DNA from: Clostridiales bacterium | GTDB lineage: Bacteria; Bacillota; Clostridia; Oscillospirales; Butyricicoccaceae | DNA: 64,000 nt | Assembly (NCBI GenBank): GCA_004555915.1 | Contig: SFJM01000011.1 | Span: 1-64,000 of the forward strand | Reading direction: 5' to 3' | Shown here: positions 7,628 to 15,567 of the stretch, piece after piece | Layout of the letters: each line of letters begins with the position of its first letter | How positions within the stretch are numbered: position 1 is the stretch's first letter | Translations under genes and position numbers: made by a program | The notes under the pieces: model-generated | Told to the model about the DNA's origin: nothing | The model's input: the letters and a program-made list of their open reading frames with translations, nothing else | Databases searched by the model: none

Positions 7628-7660
7628 AAAAAATAAAAAACGGACGGAAAACACCGCCCG
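7628..7660 (-). terminator. Attenuator terminator in the infC leader
   Basis: On the minus strand CGGGCGG (7660-7654) pairs with CCGTCCG (7647-7641), then TTTTTTATTTTTT. It lies between the infC promoter and the infC start, so it would stop transcription unless an alternative fold forms, as in L20-controlled leaders of Bacillus. Confidence 0.75.
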
Positions 7661-7755
7661 ATACTGTTCCGCATAACCCGGAAACCAGCCATCTGAACCT
7701 CTCAGCCACAGCGCGAGGTGAGGACGGTGAAGCCCTTCTTTCTTTTGCCTGTAAT

Positions 7756-7784
7756 AGTATACCAGAGCCAAAACCTGTTGTCAA
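7756..7784 (-). promoter_or_regulatory. infC operon promoter
   Basis: TTGACA-17-TATACT on the minus strand, near consensus, about 160 bases before the infC start. Confidence 0.85.
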
Positions 7785-7918
7785 CAGAAATTTTTCCTTT
7801 TTTTCGTTTCTCCCCGCCTCTTGACAGCAATGACCGGATATGGTATTCTGCCATGCAGGCTCAAAAAATTTTTCATCAGAGCAAAACAATTTTCCCCGTG
7901 TTTTTTATCACAAAACTG

Positions 7919-7947
7919 TTGAAAATTTCGAGCAAATACGTTATGAT
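7919..7947 (+). promoter_or_regulatory. Promoter of the DUF1292 gene
   Basis: TTGAAA-17-TATGAT on the plus strand, 48 bases before the start codon; divergent from infC. Confidence 0.75.
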
Positions 7948-7995
7948 ATTGATACAGGATAACCAAATACCCGGTTATCCACGGAGGTTATCCCT

Positions 7996-8286
7996 ATGAG
8001 CGAAGAATACAAGAATAATTTCGTCATTCTCACCGATGAGGAAGGAAACGAAAAGGAATTTGAACACATTGACACCCTGGAGGACAATGGCACTGTCTAT
8101 CTCGCCTTCATTCCGGCTGAGCTGAATCTGGAAGAAGAAGCTGAGGTGGTTATCCTGAAAATCGTTGAGGAGGACGGCGAAGAGCTGCTGGCTTCCGTTG
8201 ATGACGAGGAGGAAAGCCTCCGCCTGTACAACCTGTTTATGGATCGTCTGGAGGATATGTACGATGCTCCGGAGGACGATGCATAA
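7996..8286 (+). CDS. DUF1292 family protein (YrzB-like)
   Basis: A 96-aa, strongly acidic small protein with the DUF1292/YrzB pattern: FVILTDEEGNEKEFEHIDTLE, then EEEAEVVILKIVEEDGEELLASVDDEEE. The function is unknown. In many Firmicutes this family follows ruvX; here it stands alone between infC and a structured RNA. CGGAGG precedes the ATG by 9 bases. Confidence 0.9.
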   Translation: MSEEYKNNFVILTDEEGNEKEFEHIDTLEDNGTVYLAFIPAELNLEEEAEVVILKIVEEDGEELLASVDDEEESLRLYNLFMDRLEDMYDAPEDDA

Positions 8287-8335
8287 ACCTGATTCATCCA
8301 TCATATAATAGCATTGTGAAAACGCCCTGCGCGGT

Positions 8336-8364
8336 TTGACAGTCACCTTTTTTTAACCCACAAT
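8336..8364 (+). promoter_or_regulatory. Putative promoter of the structured RNA
   Basis: A consensus TTGACA (8336-8341) and CACAAT (8359-8364) are 17 bases apart. The predicted start is near 8371. Confidence 0.55.
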
Positions 8365-8370
8365 TAGTTT

Positions 8371-8514
8371 ACGGGACCCCGATTGTTCCTGATATCGAGT
8401 GCAGGCCTCCCGCCTCGGCGGAAGTTGGAAGCACAGACCTATCGGACAGGGGACCCACCTGCCGGAGCTGTGCAGGTTACTAATCTGGTGACATCGGCCG
8501 TGTGGGGTTTTTCT
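8371..8514 (+). ncRNA. Structured RNA, candidate 6S RNA
   Basis: No coding frame, but strong base pairing. The ends pair (CCGATTGTTCC near 8378-8388 with GGTGACATCGG at 8488-8498). A CCGCC-TC-GGCGG hairpin lies inside, then GCACAG...CTGTGC enclosing a CGG-A-CAGG...CCTGCCG hairpin with GGACCCACCTG. The 3' end runs GGGGTTTTT like a terminator. A GGACCCACCTG-type segment near the 3' side is something I associate with 6S RNAs. The length (about 144) is short for 6S and the fold is more branched than usual, so another RNA class is possible. Confidence 0.5.
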
Positions 8515-8605
8515 ATGCTTGCGGTCGTCCGCCTTTCATTGGTCAAACGCCCAAATTTTCCCGTTTATTTTCCCGTTTTCCCCATTATTTTTATGAGATT
8601 TACTC

Positions 8606-8634
8606 TTTACAATCCCAATCAACGGGTGTATAAT
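8606..8634 (+). promoter_or_regulatory. Promoter of the 33-aa gene
   Basis: TTTACA-17-TATAAT on the plus strand, 34 bases upstream of the start. Confidence 0.8.
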
Positions 8635-8668
8635 GTACAAAATAAACAAAGAGAAAGGAGCATGAACC

Positions 8669-8770
8669 ATGGAAAAGATTTTAAAAATCCGCAGCTATGA
8701 CCAGCAGCCGGAAAAACCTGATATCGACGACCTGATCTACGGTGATGAACATCGCGTTTCCGAAAAGTAA
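8669..8770 (+). CDS. Small protein, 33 aa
   Basis: A 33-aa charged protein (begins MEKILKIRSYDQQPEK, ends DEHRVSEK) with no membrane segment. AAAGGAG lies 9 bases before this ATG. Another ATG at 8662 sits only 1 base after the binding site and gives just 12 codons in another frame. A near-consensus promoter and a strong terminator flank the gene, so it is a self-contained transcription unit. The family is unrecognised. Confidence 0.65.
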   Translation: MEKILKIRSYDQQPEKPDIDDLIYGDEHRVSEK

Positions 8771-8802
8771 CGACTCGAACACTTTTGAAAACAGTTGAGA
8801 TT

Positions 8803-8829
8803 CCACGCAGAGAGAGGCGTGGTTTTTTT
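8803..8829 (+). terminator. Intrinsic terminator of the 33-aa gene
   Basis: CCACGC (8803-8808) pairs with GCGTGG (8817-8822), followed by seven T. Confidence 0.85.
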
Positions 8830-9034
8830 CTACCAAAAAACACGAAATCCGGCTGCATTTTCCCGGTATTTCCGTTTTCAGATAGATCCGGTGAATCCAT
8901 ATCGCTGCATTCGCACCGTGCCCGCCCGGCACGGTGCTTTTTTTGAGTTTTGCACATTTCCACAGAGTTTTGCACAGAGTTAAATTTTACTATCTCTTTA
9001 CATTTTGTAATTGCATTGCCTTTGGTTGATACAG
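8830..9034. other. Intergenic stretch with only a terminator
   Basis: I see no gene here. It holds a second plus-strand terminator (8913-8944) without an obvious promoter before it, then AT-rich sequence up to the comM terminator. A short untranslated RNA between the two terminators is possible but unsupported. Confidence 0.4.
8913..8944 (+). terminator. Second plus-strand intrinsic terminator
   Basis: GCACCGTGCC (8913-8922) pairs perfectly with GGCACGGTGC (8928-8937), followed by seven T. It may back up the terminator 90 bases upstream. Confidence 0.8.
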
Positions 9035-9067
9035 AAAAGAATGGTCACCTCAAACGAGGCGACCATT
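9035..9067 (-). terminator. Intrinsic terminator of comM
   Basis: On the minus strand AATGGTC-G-CCTC (9067-9056) pairs with GAGG-T-GACCATT (9051-9040), then CTTTTC. Confidence 0.75.
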
Positions 9068-9095
9068 AAGAATAGATAGGAACTCTCTTTTTCTT

Positions 9096-10619
9096 TCAAT
9101 ATGTCCGGTCCAGATTGCGGTACTGGATGGCCTCCGCGATATGTGCCGCGGAAATCTGTTCCTCCCCGGCAAGATCGGCAATCGTGCGGGCCAGACGCAG
9201 AATGCGGTCATAGCTTCTTGCTGTCATGCCCAGCCGCTGAAAGGCGGCATCCAGCAATGCCTGTCCCGCTTCATCCGGACGGCAGTATTGTGCCAGCTGT
9301 GCCGGCAGCATGTCCGCATTGCAGGTGACACCGGTGCCCTCATACCGCTCCAGCTGGCGTTTGCGCGCCGCAAGCACCCGCGCCCGGATGTTTGCCGAGC
9401 TTTCCGCCGGTTTTCGTTCCGCCAGATCCTTCAGCGGCACCGGCCGGACATCAATCTGAATGTCAATGCGGTCCAGCAGCGGGCCAGACAGCCGGTTCCG
9501 ATAGGCACGCACCTCCGATGGCGTGCACCGGCATCTGCCGGATGCATGGCCATACCAGCCGCATTTACAGGGATTCATCGCGGCAATCAGCATAAATTTT
9601 GCCGGATAAGTCACACGTCCTGCCGTGCGCACAATGGACACCACCCCATCCTCCATGGGCTGGCGCAGTACCTCCAGCGCATCCTTGCGGAATTCCGGCA
9701 GCTCGTCCAGAAACAGCACGCCATTATGGGCGAGGCTCAGTTCGCCGGGCATCGGAATCCCTTTTCCGCCGCCGGCAATGCCTGCCGCACTGGTGGTATG
9801 GTGCGGAGAACGGATGGGACGGCAATCGGCGGCCGCTGCCGTATTTCCCTCCCCGATGACGGAATAAATGCGCACCACATCCATCTTTTCCTCCCGCGTC
9901 ATTGGTGGCAGGATGGTACCGATCCGTTTTGCCATCATGCTTTTGCCGGAGCCGGGTGAACCGCTCATTAATATATTATGTCCGCCGGCTGCTGCGATTT
10001 CCATGGCACGCTTGACATTTTCCTGTCCCATGACATCCCGGTAATCTGGCTGTCCTTCCCATTCAGCCTGGGAATGGGGTTCCGGGTGGTAGGGCATCAG
10101 GCTGCCGCGTTTCGTCAGATGGTCGATGATGTCCTGCACATGTTTCACGGCATAGATGACAAGGTCCTCGCCCAGCATGGCTGCCTCCGCCGCGTTTCCC
10201 TCCGGCAGAAACAGGTACCGTTTGCCTGCATCACGTACTGCCATCGCCATGGATAATGCGCCCTTCACCGGGCGAAGCTCTCCGCTCAGGCTGATTTCAC
10301 CGATAAAGACACTGTCCTGTGGCAGCGGCTCCGGCAGGGTTCCCAATGCGGCCAATAATCCCAGCAGAATCGGCAGGTCATATACCGCACCTTCTTTTTT
10401 GATATCTGCCGGTGCCAGATTGACGGTTTTCCGGCAGGGTGGGATCTGCATGCCGATGCTCCGCGCAGCGGTCATCACCCGTTCCCGTGATTCTTTGACC
10501 GCAGCTCCCGGCAGGCCCACCAGGTCAAAGGATGGCAATCCATTGCTCAGCCCGCATTCCACCGTCACCAGATAACCCTCAATTCCGTAAATCCCCGCAG
10601 AATATACCGTCGAAATCAT
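9096..10619 (-). CDS. comM: ComM/YifB-family Mg-chelatase-like AAA+ ATPase
   Basis: A 507-aa protein with an N-terminal Lon-protease-like domain (about 1-170) and a Mg-chelatase-type AAA+ module. Walker A is GSPGSGKS (about 220-227), Walker B LFLDELPEF (about 300-308). ComM drives branch migration during integration of foreign single-stranded DNA in naturally transformed bacteria; Firmicute homologues are usually annotated YifB. The start at 10619 (MISTVYSAGIYGIEG) fits the family. Own promoter and terminator. Confidence 0.93.
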   Translation of the reverse strand: MISTVYSAGIYGIEGYLVTVECGLSNGLPSFDLVGLPGAAVKESRERVMTAARSIGMQIPPCRKTVNLAPADIKKEGAVYDLPILLGLLAALGTLPEPLPQDSVFIGEISLSGELRPVKGALSMAMAVRDAGKRYLFLPEGNAAEAAMLGEDLVIYAVKHVQDIIDHLTKRGSLMPYHPEPHSQAEWEGQPDYRDVMGQENVKRAMEIAAAGGHNILMSGSPGSGKSMMAKRIGTILPPMTREEKMDVVRIYSVIGEGNTAAAADCRPIRSPHHTTSAAGIAGGGKGIPMPGELSLAHNGVLFLDELPEFRKDALEVLRQPMEDGVVSIVRTAGRVTYPAKFMLIAAMNPCKCGWYGHASGRCRCTPSEVRAYRNRLSGPLLDRIDIQIDVRPVPLKDLAERKPAESSANIRARVLAARKRQLERYEGTGVTCNADMLPAQLAQYCRPDEAGQALLDAAFQRLGMTARSYDRILRLARTIADLAGEEQISAAHIAEAIQYRNLDRTY

Positions 10620-10662
10620 GCCTTCATCCCCTTTTCTCTGTTTCACATGCCTTTATATCCCT

Positions 10663-10691
10663 ATTTTACCGCAAACCGGCTGTGTGCGCAA
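10663..10691 (-). promoter_or_regulatory. Putative comM promoter
   Basis: TTGCGC-17-TAAAAT on the minus strand, 44 bases before the start codon. Confidence 0.6.
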
Positions 10692-10824
10692 TGCGTGGAA
10701 ATGGCTCCGTTTCTATTTTGGATGAAAGAATATCAAAATTCTACCAAAACAGCACAATGAATGATTCTTTTTCTTGTTTTTCCTGTTTTTTTGTGCTTTT
10801 TGCGTAAATTCTTTCGGTTTTGTG

Positions 10825-10853
10825 TTTACATCGGATTATTTTTTTGATAGAAT
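10825..10853 (+). promoter_or_regulatory. nifJ promoter
   Basis: TTTACA-17-TAGAAT on the plus strand. The predicted start near 10860 leaves a leader of about 150 bases. Confidence 0.7.
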
Positions 10854-10875
10854 AATTAAGGTTACGAGACAATGC

Positions 10876-10907
10876 AGCAGCAATGTCCTGTGACCATGCT
10901 GCTTTTT
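10876..10907 (+). terminator. Terminator-like hairpin in the nifJ leader
   Basis: AGCAGCA (10876-10882) pairs perfectly with TGCTGCT (10897-10903), then TTTT. It lies about 15 bases after the predicted start and 105 before nifJ, the layout of a transcription attenuator. Confidence 0.55.
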
Positions 10908-11011
10908 GTATCAGCCCACTCCTGATCGTTCCGAAGCAGCATCCCACCGTTTGCAAAGCCAGGATATGCAGACGGTCTATCTGAAATTTATATAGGAGGA
11001 ACGATAAAATC

Positions 11012-14000
11012 ATGGCAAGAAAAATGAAATCCATGGACGGCAATACCGCTGCGGCTCACGTATCCTATGCGTTTACCGAAGTTGCTGGTATTTATCCGAT
11101 TACCCCGTCCAGCCCGATGGCCGATAACGTTGACCAGTGGGCAGCTGCCGGCAGAAAGAACATTTTTGGTACCACTGTAAATGTGGTTGAAATGGAGTCC
11201 GAGGCTGGTGCATCCGGTACCGTACACGGTTCTCTGGCTGCAGGCGCTCTGACCACCACCTACACCGCATCTCAGGGCCTTCTCCTGATGATCCCGAATA
11301 TGTACAAGATCGCAGGCGAACTGCTGCCGTGCGTATTCCATGTTTCCGCTCGTACCGTTGCATCCCACGCACTGAACATCTTCGGTGACCATTCCGACGT
11401 TATGGCATGTCGCCAGACCGGTTTTGCAATGCTGTGCGAGACCAACCCGCAGGAAGTTATGGATCTGTCTGCTGTTGCACATCTGGCAACCCTCGAAAGC
11501 CGCGTTCCGTTTATCAACTTCTTTGACGGCTTCCGTACCTCCCACGAAATCCAGAAGATCGAAGTATGGGATTACGACGATCTGGCTGATATGTGCAATA
11601 TGGATGCTGTAGAAGCATTCCGCAAGCGTTCCCTGAACCCGGAGCGTCCGGTAATGCGTGGTTCCCATGAAAATGGTGACGTATTCTTCCAGCATCGTGA
11701 AGCAAGCAACAAGTTCTATGATGCAGTTCCGGGCATCGTTGAGAAGTATATGGACAAGGTCAATGCCAAGCTGGGTACTGACTACAAGCTGTTCAACTAC
11801 TATGGCGCACCGGATGCAGAGCGCGTCATCGTTGCTATGGGCTCCATCTGCGACGTAGCAGAAGAAGTTATCGATTACCTGACCGCACAGGGCGAGAAGG
11901 TTGGCCTGGTAAAGGTTCGCCTGTTCCGTCCGTTCCGTGCAGACAAGCTGATCGAAGCTATCCCGTCCACCGCAAAGAAGATTGCTGTTCTGGACCGTAC
12001 CAAGGAGCCGGGCTCCCTGGGCGAACCGCTGTATCAGGACGTTGTTACCGCTCTGGCAAACGCAGGCATCTCTGCTACCATCATCGGCGGCCGTTATGGT
12101 CTGGGTTCCAAGGATACCCCTCCGGCATCCGTATTTGCTGTTTACGAAGAGCTGGCTAAGGATGAACCGAAGAAGCAGTTCACCATCGGCATCGTGGACG
12201 ACGTTACCTGCATGTCCCTGGAGGAGAAGCCGTCTCCGAACACCGCAGCAGAAGGCACCATCGAATGCAAGTTCTGGGGTCTGGGCGGCGACGGTACCGT
12301 TGGTGCAAACAAGAACTCCATCAAGATCATCGGCGACAACACCGACAACTACGTACAGGCTTACTTCCAGTACGACTCCAAGAAGACCGGCGGCGTAACC
12401 GTATCTCACCTGCGTTTCGGTGAGAAGCCGATCAAGTCTCCCTACTACATCAACAAGGCTGACTTCGTTGCATGCCACAACCCGTCCTACGTTGTTAAGG
12501 GCTACAAGATGGTCAACGACGTTAAGCCGGGCGGCGTATTCCTCATCAACTGCCAGTGGACTCCGGAAGAACTGAACGAGTACATGCCGGCTGAGGCAAA
12601 GCGCTACATCGCAAAGAACGACATCCAGCTGTACACCATCAACGCTATCGACCTGGCAATCCAGATCGGCATGGGCAAGCGTACCAACACCATCCTGCAG
12701 TCTGCATTCTTCTCCCTGGCTAAGGTAATGCCGGAAGAGACCGCAATCCAGCTGATGAAGGACGCTGCAACCCATTCCTACCTGAAGAAGGGCCAGGACG
12801 TGGTTGACATGAACCACAAGGCAATTGAGCTGGGTGCTTCCGCATACGTGAAGATCGACGTTCCGGCTGACTGGGCTGACGCAGCTGACGCAGCTCCGGC
12901 TGCAGCTCCGGAAGGCCGCGAAAAGACCGTTAAGATGGTTACCGACCTGCTGGATCCGATTGGCCGCATGGATGGCGATTCCCTGCCGGTTTCCGCATTC
13001 AACGATTATGTTGACGGTACCTTCGAGCATGGCGCATCCGCATATGAGAAGCGCGGTACTGCTGTTACCGTTCCGGCATGGGATGCTGAAAAGTGTGTAC
13101 AGTGTAACCAGTGTGCATATGTCTGCCCGCATGCTACCATCCGTCCGTTCGCTCTGACCGAGGAAGAAGTCAAGGCTGCTCCGGCTGCTCTGAAGACTGC
13201 TCCGATCAAGGTTGGCGCTGGCAAGGGCGTTTACTCCTTCACCATGTCTGTTTCCCCGCTGGACTGCATGGGCTGTGGTGTCTGCATCGGCGTTTGCCCG
13301 ACCAAGGCTCTGACCATGGTTCCGCAGCATGAGGAAGCTGCTCAGGCTGAAGTATTCGATTACACCGTAAACAAGGTTTCCCGCAAGCCGGAAATGGAAG
13401 ACATCAAGACTGTCAAGGGTTCCCAGTTCAAGCAGCCGCTGCTTGAGTTCTCCGGTTCCTGCGCTGGCTGTGCTGAGACCTCTTATGCCCGCCTGATTAC
13501 CCAGGTTTGCGGCGACAGAATGTACATCTCCAATGCTACCGGTTGTTCCTCCATCTGGGGCGGCCCGGCTGCTACTTCCCCGTACACCGTTGACAAGGAC
13601 GGCCACGGTCCGGCATGGGCTAACTCCCTGTTCGAGGATAATGCACAGCATGGTCTGGGTATGTACCATGGCCAGAAGGCAATCCGCGAGAGCCTGATCG
13701 CTAAGGTTGAGAAGATGGCTGCTGACGAGAGAGCATCTGACGAGTTTAAGGCTGCTGTTGATGCATTCATGGCAACCAAGGACAACGGCGCTGCAAACGA
13801 AGCTCCGGCTAAGGCTCTGATCGCTGAAATCGAAAAGGTTGCAGCTGCTGGCTGCCCGGATGCAGCTTATGTTGTTGCTAACAAGGAATACCTTGCTAAG
13901 AAGTCCGTATGGATCTTCGGCGGCGACGGCTGGGCATATGATATCGGCTTCGGCGGTCTGGACCATGTACTGGCTTCCGGCGAGGATGTCAACGTCATGG

Positions 14001-14563
14001 TATTCGATACCGAAGTTTACTCCAACACCGGCGGACAGGCTTCCAAGGCTACCAACATCGGCGCTGTTGCTCAGTTCGCAGCTGCTGGTAAGGCAATCCA
14101 GAAGAAGTCCCTGGCTGAAATCGCTATGTCCTACGGCTACATCTATGTAGCACAGGTAGCTATGGGTGCTAACCCGCAGCAGACCCTGAAGGCAATTGCA
14201 GAAGCAGAAGCTTATCCGGGACCGTCTCTGGTTATCGGCTATGCTCCGTGTGAAATGCACTCCATCAAGGGCGGCATGAAGAACTGCCAGTCCGAGATGA
14301 AGAAGGCTGTTGAATGCGGCTACTGGAATATGTTCCGCTTCAACCCGGCTCTGAAGGCAGAGGGCAAGAACCCGTTCATCATCGACTCCAAGGAGCCGAA
14401 GGAAGGCTACCAGCAGTTCCTGATGGGCGAGGCTCGTTACTCCGCTCTGACCCGTTCCTTCCCGGAGCGTGCGAAGGAGCTGTTCGCAGAGTCCGAAGTT
14501 AAGGCTGCTGAGCGTTACAAGCACCTGCTGAAGCTGCAGGAAATGTACGGCAGCGAGCAGTAA
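11012..14563 (+). CDS. nifJ: Pyruvate:ferredoxin (flavodoxin) oxidoreductase
   Basis: A 1183-aa single-chain enzyme that oxidises pyruvate with CoA to acetyl-CoA and CO2, passing electrons to ferredoxin; central to anaerobic fermentation. Domain order is as expected: N-terminal and transketolase-like domains, gamma domain, a two-cluster ferredoxin domain with CVQCNQCAYVCP (about 694) and CMGCGVCIGVCP (about 752), then the TPP domain with GDGWAYDIGFGG (about 970). Codon use is strongly biased, as for a highly expressed gene. TAGGAGG precedes the ATG. It is monocistronic, with a long leader and a strong terminator. Confidence 0.98.
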   Translation: MARKMKSMDGNTAAAHVSYAFTEVAGIYPITPSSPMADNVDQWAAAGRKNIFGTTVNVVEMESEAGASGTVHGSLAAGALTTTYTASQGLLLMIPNMYKIAGELLPCVFHVSARTVASHALNIFGDHSDVMACRQTGFAMLCETNPQEVMDLSAVAHLATLESRVPFINFFDGFRTSHEIQKIEVWDYDDLADMCNMDAVEAFRKRSLNPERPVMRGSHENGDVFFQHREASNKFYDAVPGIVEKYMDKVNAKLGTDYKLFNYYGAPDAERVIVAMGSICDVAEEVIDYLTAQGEKVGLVKVRLFRPFRADKLIEAIPSTAKKIAVLDRTKEPGSLGEPLYQDVVTALANAGISATIIGGRYGLGSKDTPPASVFAVYEELAKDEPKKQFTIGIVDDVTCMSLEEKPSPNTAAEGTIECKFWGLGGDGTVGANKNSIKIIGDNTDNYVQAYFQYDSKKTGGVTVSHLRFGEKPIKSPYYINKADFVACHNPSYVVKGYKMVNDVKPGGVFLINCQWTPEELNEYMPAEAKRYIAKNDIQLYTINAIDLAIQIGMGKRTNTILQSAFFSLAKVMPEETAIQLMKDAATHSYLKKGQDVVDMNHKAIELGASAYVKIDVPADWADAADAAPAAAPEGREKTVKMVTDLLDPIGRMDGDSLPVSAFNDYVDGTFEHGASAYEKRGTAVTVPAWDAEKCVQCNQCAYVCPHATIRPFALTEEEVKAAPAALKTAPIKVGAGKGVYSFTMSVSPLDCMGCGVCIGVCPTKALTMVPQHEEAAQAEVFDYTVNKVSRKPEMEDIKTVKGSQFKQPLLEFSGSCAGCAETSYARLITQVCGDRMYISNATGCSSIWGGPAATSPYTVDKDGHGPAWANSLFEDNAQHGLGMYHGQKAIRESLIAKVEKMAADERASDEFKAAVDAFMATKDNGAANEAPAKALIAEIEKVAAAGCPDAAYVVANKEYLAKKSVWIFGGDGWAYDIGFGGLDHVLASGEDVNVMVFDTEVYSNTGGQASKATNIGAVAQFAAAGKAIQKKSLAEIAMSYGYIYVAQVAMGANPQQTLKAIAEAEAYPGPSLVIGYAPCEMHSIKGGMKNCQSEMKKAVECGYWNMFRFNPALKAEGKNPFIIDSKEPKEGYQQFLMGEARYSALTRSFPERAKELFAESEVKAAERYKHLLKLQEMYGSEQ

Positions 14564-14598
14564 TGAAGAACTGTTCTTTCCTATCCAAATAAATATGT

Positions 14599-14630
14599 GC
14601 CCGGCGGATTTTTCCGCCGGGCATTATTTA
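14599..14630 (+). terminator. Intrinsic terminator of nifJ
   Basis: GCCCGGCGGA (14599-14608) pairs perfectly with TCCGCCGGGC (14613-14622), followed by ATTATTT. Confidence 0.85.
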
Positions 14631-14743
14631 TGTTATCCTGAACACAGCCATCACGTCAGCTGTGCGCTTTCGTAAGAGATCCGTTGCGACAGCAAAATGC
14701 TGCGGAAATTTCAGCAAATCCCTCTGAATGCTGCCAGGATATG

Positions 14744-14752
14744 TGTTATAAT
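14744..14752 (+). promoter_or_regulatory. Extended -10 promoter of the DUF6506 gene
   Basis: TGTTATAAT, a perfect extended -10, 33 bases before the start; no good -35 is visible. Confidence 0.6.
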
Positions 14753-14785
14753 AAACGTATAAAAAAAGAAAGGAGAAGTTCTCAT

Positions 14786-15055
14786 ATGAAACAGTTCCCG
14801 TTTGTATTTATCGTTATGTCCCCGGATCATGACAGCAGCATCCACAATGCAGTCATGGAGTCCCCCATGTGCAAGAGCATGATGGTGGGTGTCAAAGATC
14901 TGGACGATGCATGTGCACAGGCAAAAAAGCTTGTGGACGCTGGCGCAGTCAAAAAAATTGAACTGTGCGGTGCCTTCGGCAAGGAAGGCGCACAGGCAGT
15001 CCGTGATGCAGTCGGTGACAGTGTCATCGTCAGCTACATCGTTAATCTGGAGTAA
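14786..15055 (+). CDS. DUF6506 family protein
   Basis: An 89-aa small alpha/beta protein beginning MKQFPFVFIVMSPDHD, with ELCGAFGKEGAQAV near the end. The pattern FVF...SP..D...H, VGVKDL, A..LVDAG...IELCGAFG matches the DUF6506 family; the function is unknown. AAAGGAG lies about 10 bases before this ATG, and the upstream in-frame extension has no binding site. It stands alone. Confidence 0.8.
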   Translation: MKQFPFVFIVMSPDHDSSIHNAVMESPMCKSMMVGVKDLDDACAQAKKLVDAGAVKKIELCGAFGKEGAQAVRDAVGDSVIVSYIVNLE

Positions 15056-15126
15056 AGGCAGAAAAGGCGATGGCATTATGCTGATGGCTGGCACCATGCG
15101 CCGCTTAACCAAAGGCAAATAACCGC

Positions 15127-15161
15127 TACCCCGAAGGCTTTCCGGCTGTTCGGGGTATTTT
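15127..15161 (+). terminator. Intrinsic terminator of the DUF6506 gene
   Basis: TACCCCGAA (15127-15135) pairs perfectly with TTCGGGGTA (15149-15157), then TTTTC. Confidence 0.8.
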
Positions 15162-15235
15162 CATATAGATGGAGAGACAGATTAAAGCATACCAATCTGC
15201 GCAGAGATACGATTGATACGAAACGGTTACGTTTT

Positions 15236-15289
15236 AACTCCCTCCGTCATTTGCTGACGCAAATGCCACCTACCTCCAAGAGGGGGGAC
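15236..15289. repeat. Second copy of the repeat unit
   Basis: Nearly identical to 5877-5929: AACTCCCTCCGTCATTTG, the same CATTTGC-TGAC-GCAAATG palindrome, then CCACCTACCTCCAAGAGGGGGG. The inverse partner unit present at 5993-6038 is missing. A T run follows, so it could also act as a weak terminator. Confidence 0.75.
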
Positions 15290-15405
15290 TTTTTTCGTCA
15301 CGGTGACATGCTGCCACGAATGCTTCGTTAGGACGCGACCTCCTGTGAGCAAGCCTATATTCAGAAAATATTCCGTTTCCCTCTTGCTTTTTCATCTGTA
15401 TTGTT

Positions 15406-15439
15406 GTATTATTGTACTACAATCTTAATACAATAATAC
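15406..15439. repeat. AT-rich 10-bp inverted repeat upstream of the glycosyltransferase
   Basis: GTATTATTGT (15406-15415) and ACAATAATAC (15430-15439) are perfect inverted arms 14 bases apart. It lies about 130 bases before the operon's first start codon and could be a regulator site or part of a promoter. Confidence 0.45.
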
Positions 15440-15530
15440 TTGTCAGGTAAATGCAACCAATCCGACAGAAAGTCGTAAGATATTCGTTGCATGTTCCGCA
15501 AGATTCATGCGGTATCCTATGGAAAAGAAG

Positions 15531-15559
15531 GGAGGGAACAGGCAGTGGTGCCGCTGCCT
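15531..15559 (+). promoter_or_regulatory. Detached ribosome binding site with hairpin
   Basis: GGAGGG (15531-15536) is 31 bases from the ATG at 15568, too far for normal use. A perfect hairpin AGGCAG...CTGCCT (15540-15545 with 15554-15559) lies between them; if folded, the effective spacing becomes about 11 bases. Confidence 0.5.
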
Positions 15560-15567
15560 GAACGAAT

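Larger units (their letters stand above)
15056..15567. other. 512-base gap without a supported gene
   Basis: It holds the DUF6506 terminator (15127-15161), a single copy of the repeat unit (15236-15289), an AT-rich inverted repeat (15406-15439), and the leader of the glycosyltransferase operon with a detached ribosome binding site and hairpin (15531-15559). A 14-codon frame near 15078 has no convincing binding site. Confidence 0.5.

Noticed and set aside
8371..8514. SRP RNA as an identity for the structured RNA
   Set aside because: GGAAG-like runs are present, but the conserved domain IV loop (GGTCAGG...GGAAGCAGCC) is not.
8662..8700. Alternative ATG giving a 12-codon peptide overlapping the 33-aa gene
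   Set aside because: Only one base from the ribosome binding site, so the ATG at 8669 is better placed.
10988..14524. A 1178-codon open frame antisense to nifJ
   Set aside because: It mirrors the nifJ coding sequence; strong codon bias removes stops from the opposite frame. No binding site and a composition unlike real proteins.
15078..15122. A 14-codon frame after the DUF6506 gene
   Set aside because: No ribosome binding site at good spacing; too short to support.
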